40,900 nt of DNA, from positions 1-40,900 of the forward strand of contig NZ_VLIY01000028.1 of NCBI RefSeq assembly GCF_007489285.1. Direction: 5' to 3'. Below are positions 40,588-40,900 of the stretch, piece by piece. The notes under the pieces are model-generated. The model was given only the letters and a program-made list of their open reading frames with translations. It was not told where the DNA came from and ran no database searches. This stretch comes from Skermania sp. ID1734. GTDB taxonomy: Bacteria > Actinomycetota > Actinomycetes > Mycobacteriales > Mycobacteriaceae. The translations under genes and the position numbers were made by a program. Position 1 is the first letter of the stretch; each line of letters opens with the position of its first letter.

Positions 40588-40671
40588 CGCTTCGTGTCGT
40601 CCCGGCCCGTGAGGAACAACGGAACGAAAAGTCACGCCAGGACCTGATTGCTGGGCGTACGGTGTGCGGCT

Positions 40672-40900
40672 GTGCCGGTGGAGTTCCTATCCGATGAACA
40701 GGCGCGGGCGTTTGGGCGGTTCACCGGGATTCCGACCCGTGAGGACCTGGACCGATTCGCCTTTCTGGATGACGCCGATCTGGAGCTGATCAGTCGGCGC
40801 CGCAGTGACTATTCGAAACTCGGGTACGGCCTACAACTGGTGACGGTGCGCTGGTTGGGAACGTTCCTGCCGGACCCGTTGGATGTGCCGGTCGCGGTGC
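40672..40900 (+). CDS. tnpA: Tn3-family transposase TnpA, N-terminal part (runs off window)
   Basis: 76 codons to the window edge. '[20 protein letters not shown]', then '[20 protein letters not shown]', then '[18 protein letters not shown]' is the DUF4158 N-terminal domain of Tn3-family transposases, which binds the terminal repeat. GTG 40672 or GTG 40678 is the start; no strong ribosome-binding site is visible. The DDE core would lie off-window. Confidence 0.9.
   Translation, partial: MPVEFLSDEQARAFGRFTGIPTREDLDRFAFLDDADLELISRRRSDYSKLGYGLQLVTVRWLGTFLPDPLDVPVAV

Larger units (their letters stand above)
39492..40900 (+). mobile_element. Tn3-family transposon, left part (runs off window)
   Basis: A 38-bp terminal repeat begins GGGGTTCCGGTAGTAACCGC and contains CGAAAAATCAACG, matching the Tn3-family pattern GGGGT…CGAAAA.TCACG. 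Inside are a tyrosine recombinase (leftward) and the start of the Tn3 transposase (rightward), the TnpI-TnpA layout. The right end and the 5-bp duplication are outside the window. Confidence 0.85.

Noticed and set aside
1-40900. tRNA genes, rRNA, CRISPR arrays or an att site
   Set aside because: None was recognised by eye; an att site could exist outside the window beyond the flanking transposons.

Overview
The window is high-GC actinobacterial DNA. GTG/TTG starts, short ATGA/TGATG gene overlaps, TANNNT-type leaderless promoters, a cutinase-like secreted protein, an SCO6880-type transfer protein and nSTAND-WD40 proteins all point to the mycolic-acid group, most likely Nocardia or a relative. 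The genus is an inference from gene content only. Nothing looks like core chromosome: the window is a conjugative plasmid or integrative element, heavily loaded with insertion sequences.

Layout. 1-302: 5' end of an IS256-family element. 343-7007: a large IS21-family element whose termini enclose istA-istB plus a Baeyer-Villiger-type operon (SnoaL-like, SDR, FAD monooxygenase) and its divergent TetR regulator. 7222-8111: a convergent HigA/HigB-like toxin-antitoxin pair. 8404-11983: a second IS21-family element with a 7-bp target duplication. It carries a frameshifted istA, istB and a luciferase-like (LLM) oxidoreductase, and it splits a 336-codon HTH gene that once lay directly upstream of the toxin.

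13092-30057: a minus-strand transfer operon for an actinobacterial type IV secretion system. In transcription order: secreted glycine-zipper protein, bitopic protein, cutinase-like protein, transglycosylase-NlpC/P60 hydrolase, lipoprotein or membrane-anchored protein, ParA-like ATPase, VirB2-like small membrane protein, VirB8-like bitopic protein, VirB6/TrbL-like protein, small secreted protein, SCO6880-family protein, VirB4-like ATPase, coupling protein, DUF4913-like protein. No relaxase is visible in the window. A tandem-XRE regulator (30244) is divergent from this operon, with duplicated 12-bp repeats just upstream.

30863-37029: the most intriguing cargo. A membrane-anchored nSTAND ATPase with 14 WD40 units is coupled to an asparagine-synthetase-like PP-loop enzyme lacking a glutaminase domain. 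A separate ORC/archaeal-type AAA ATPase follows, with a near-perfect 19-bp-arm palindrome over its promoter. The STAND/PP-loop pair is a candidate undescribed conflict or signalling module. 37167-39491: a ribbon-helix-helix protein and a primase-like replication protein whose 3' end is cut by a Tn3-family transposon. That transposon (38-bp terminal repeat at 39492, tyrosine recombinase, start of the Tn3 transposase) runs off the window.
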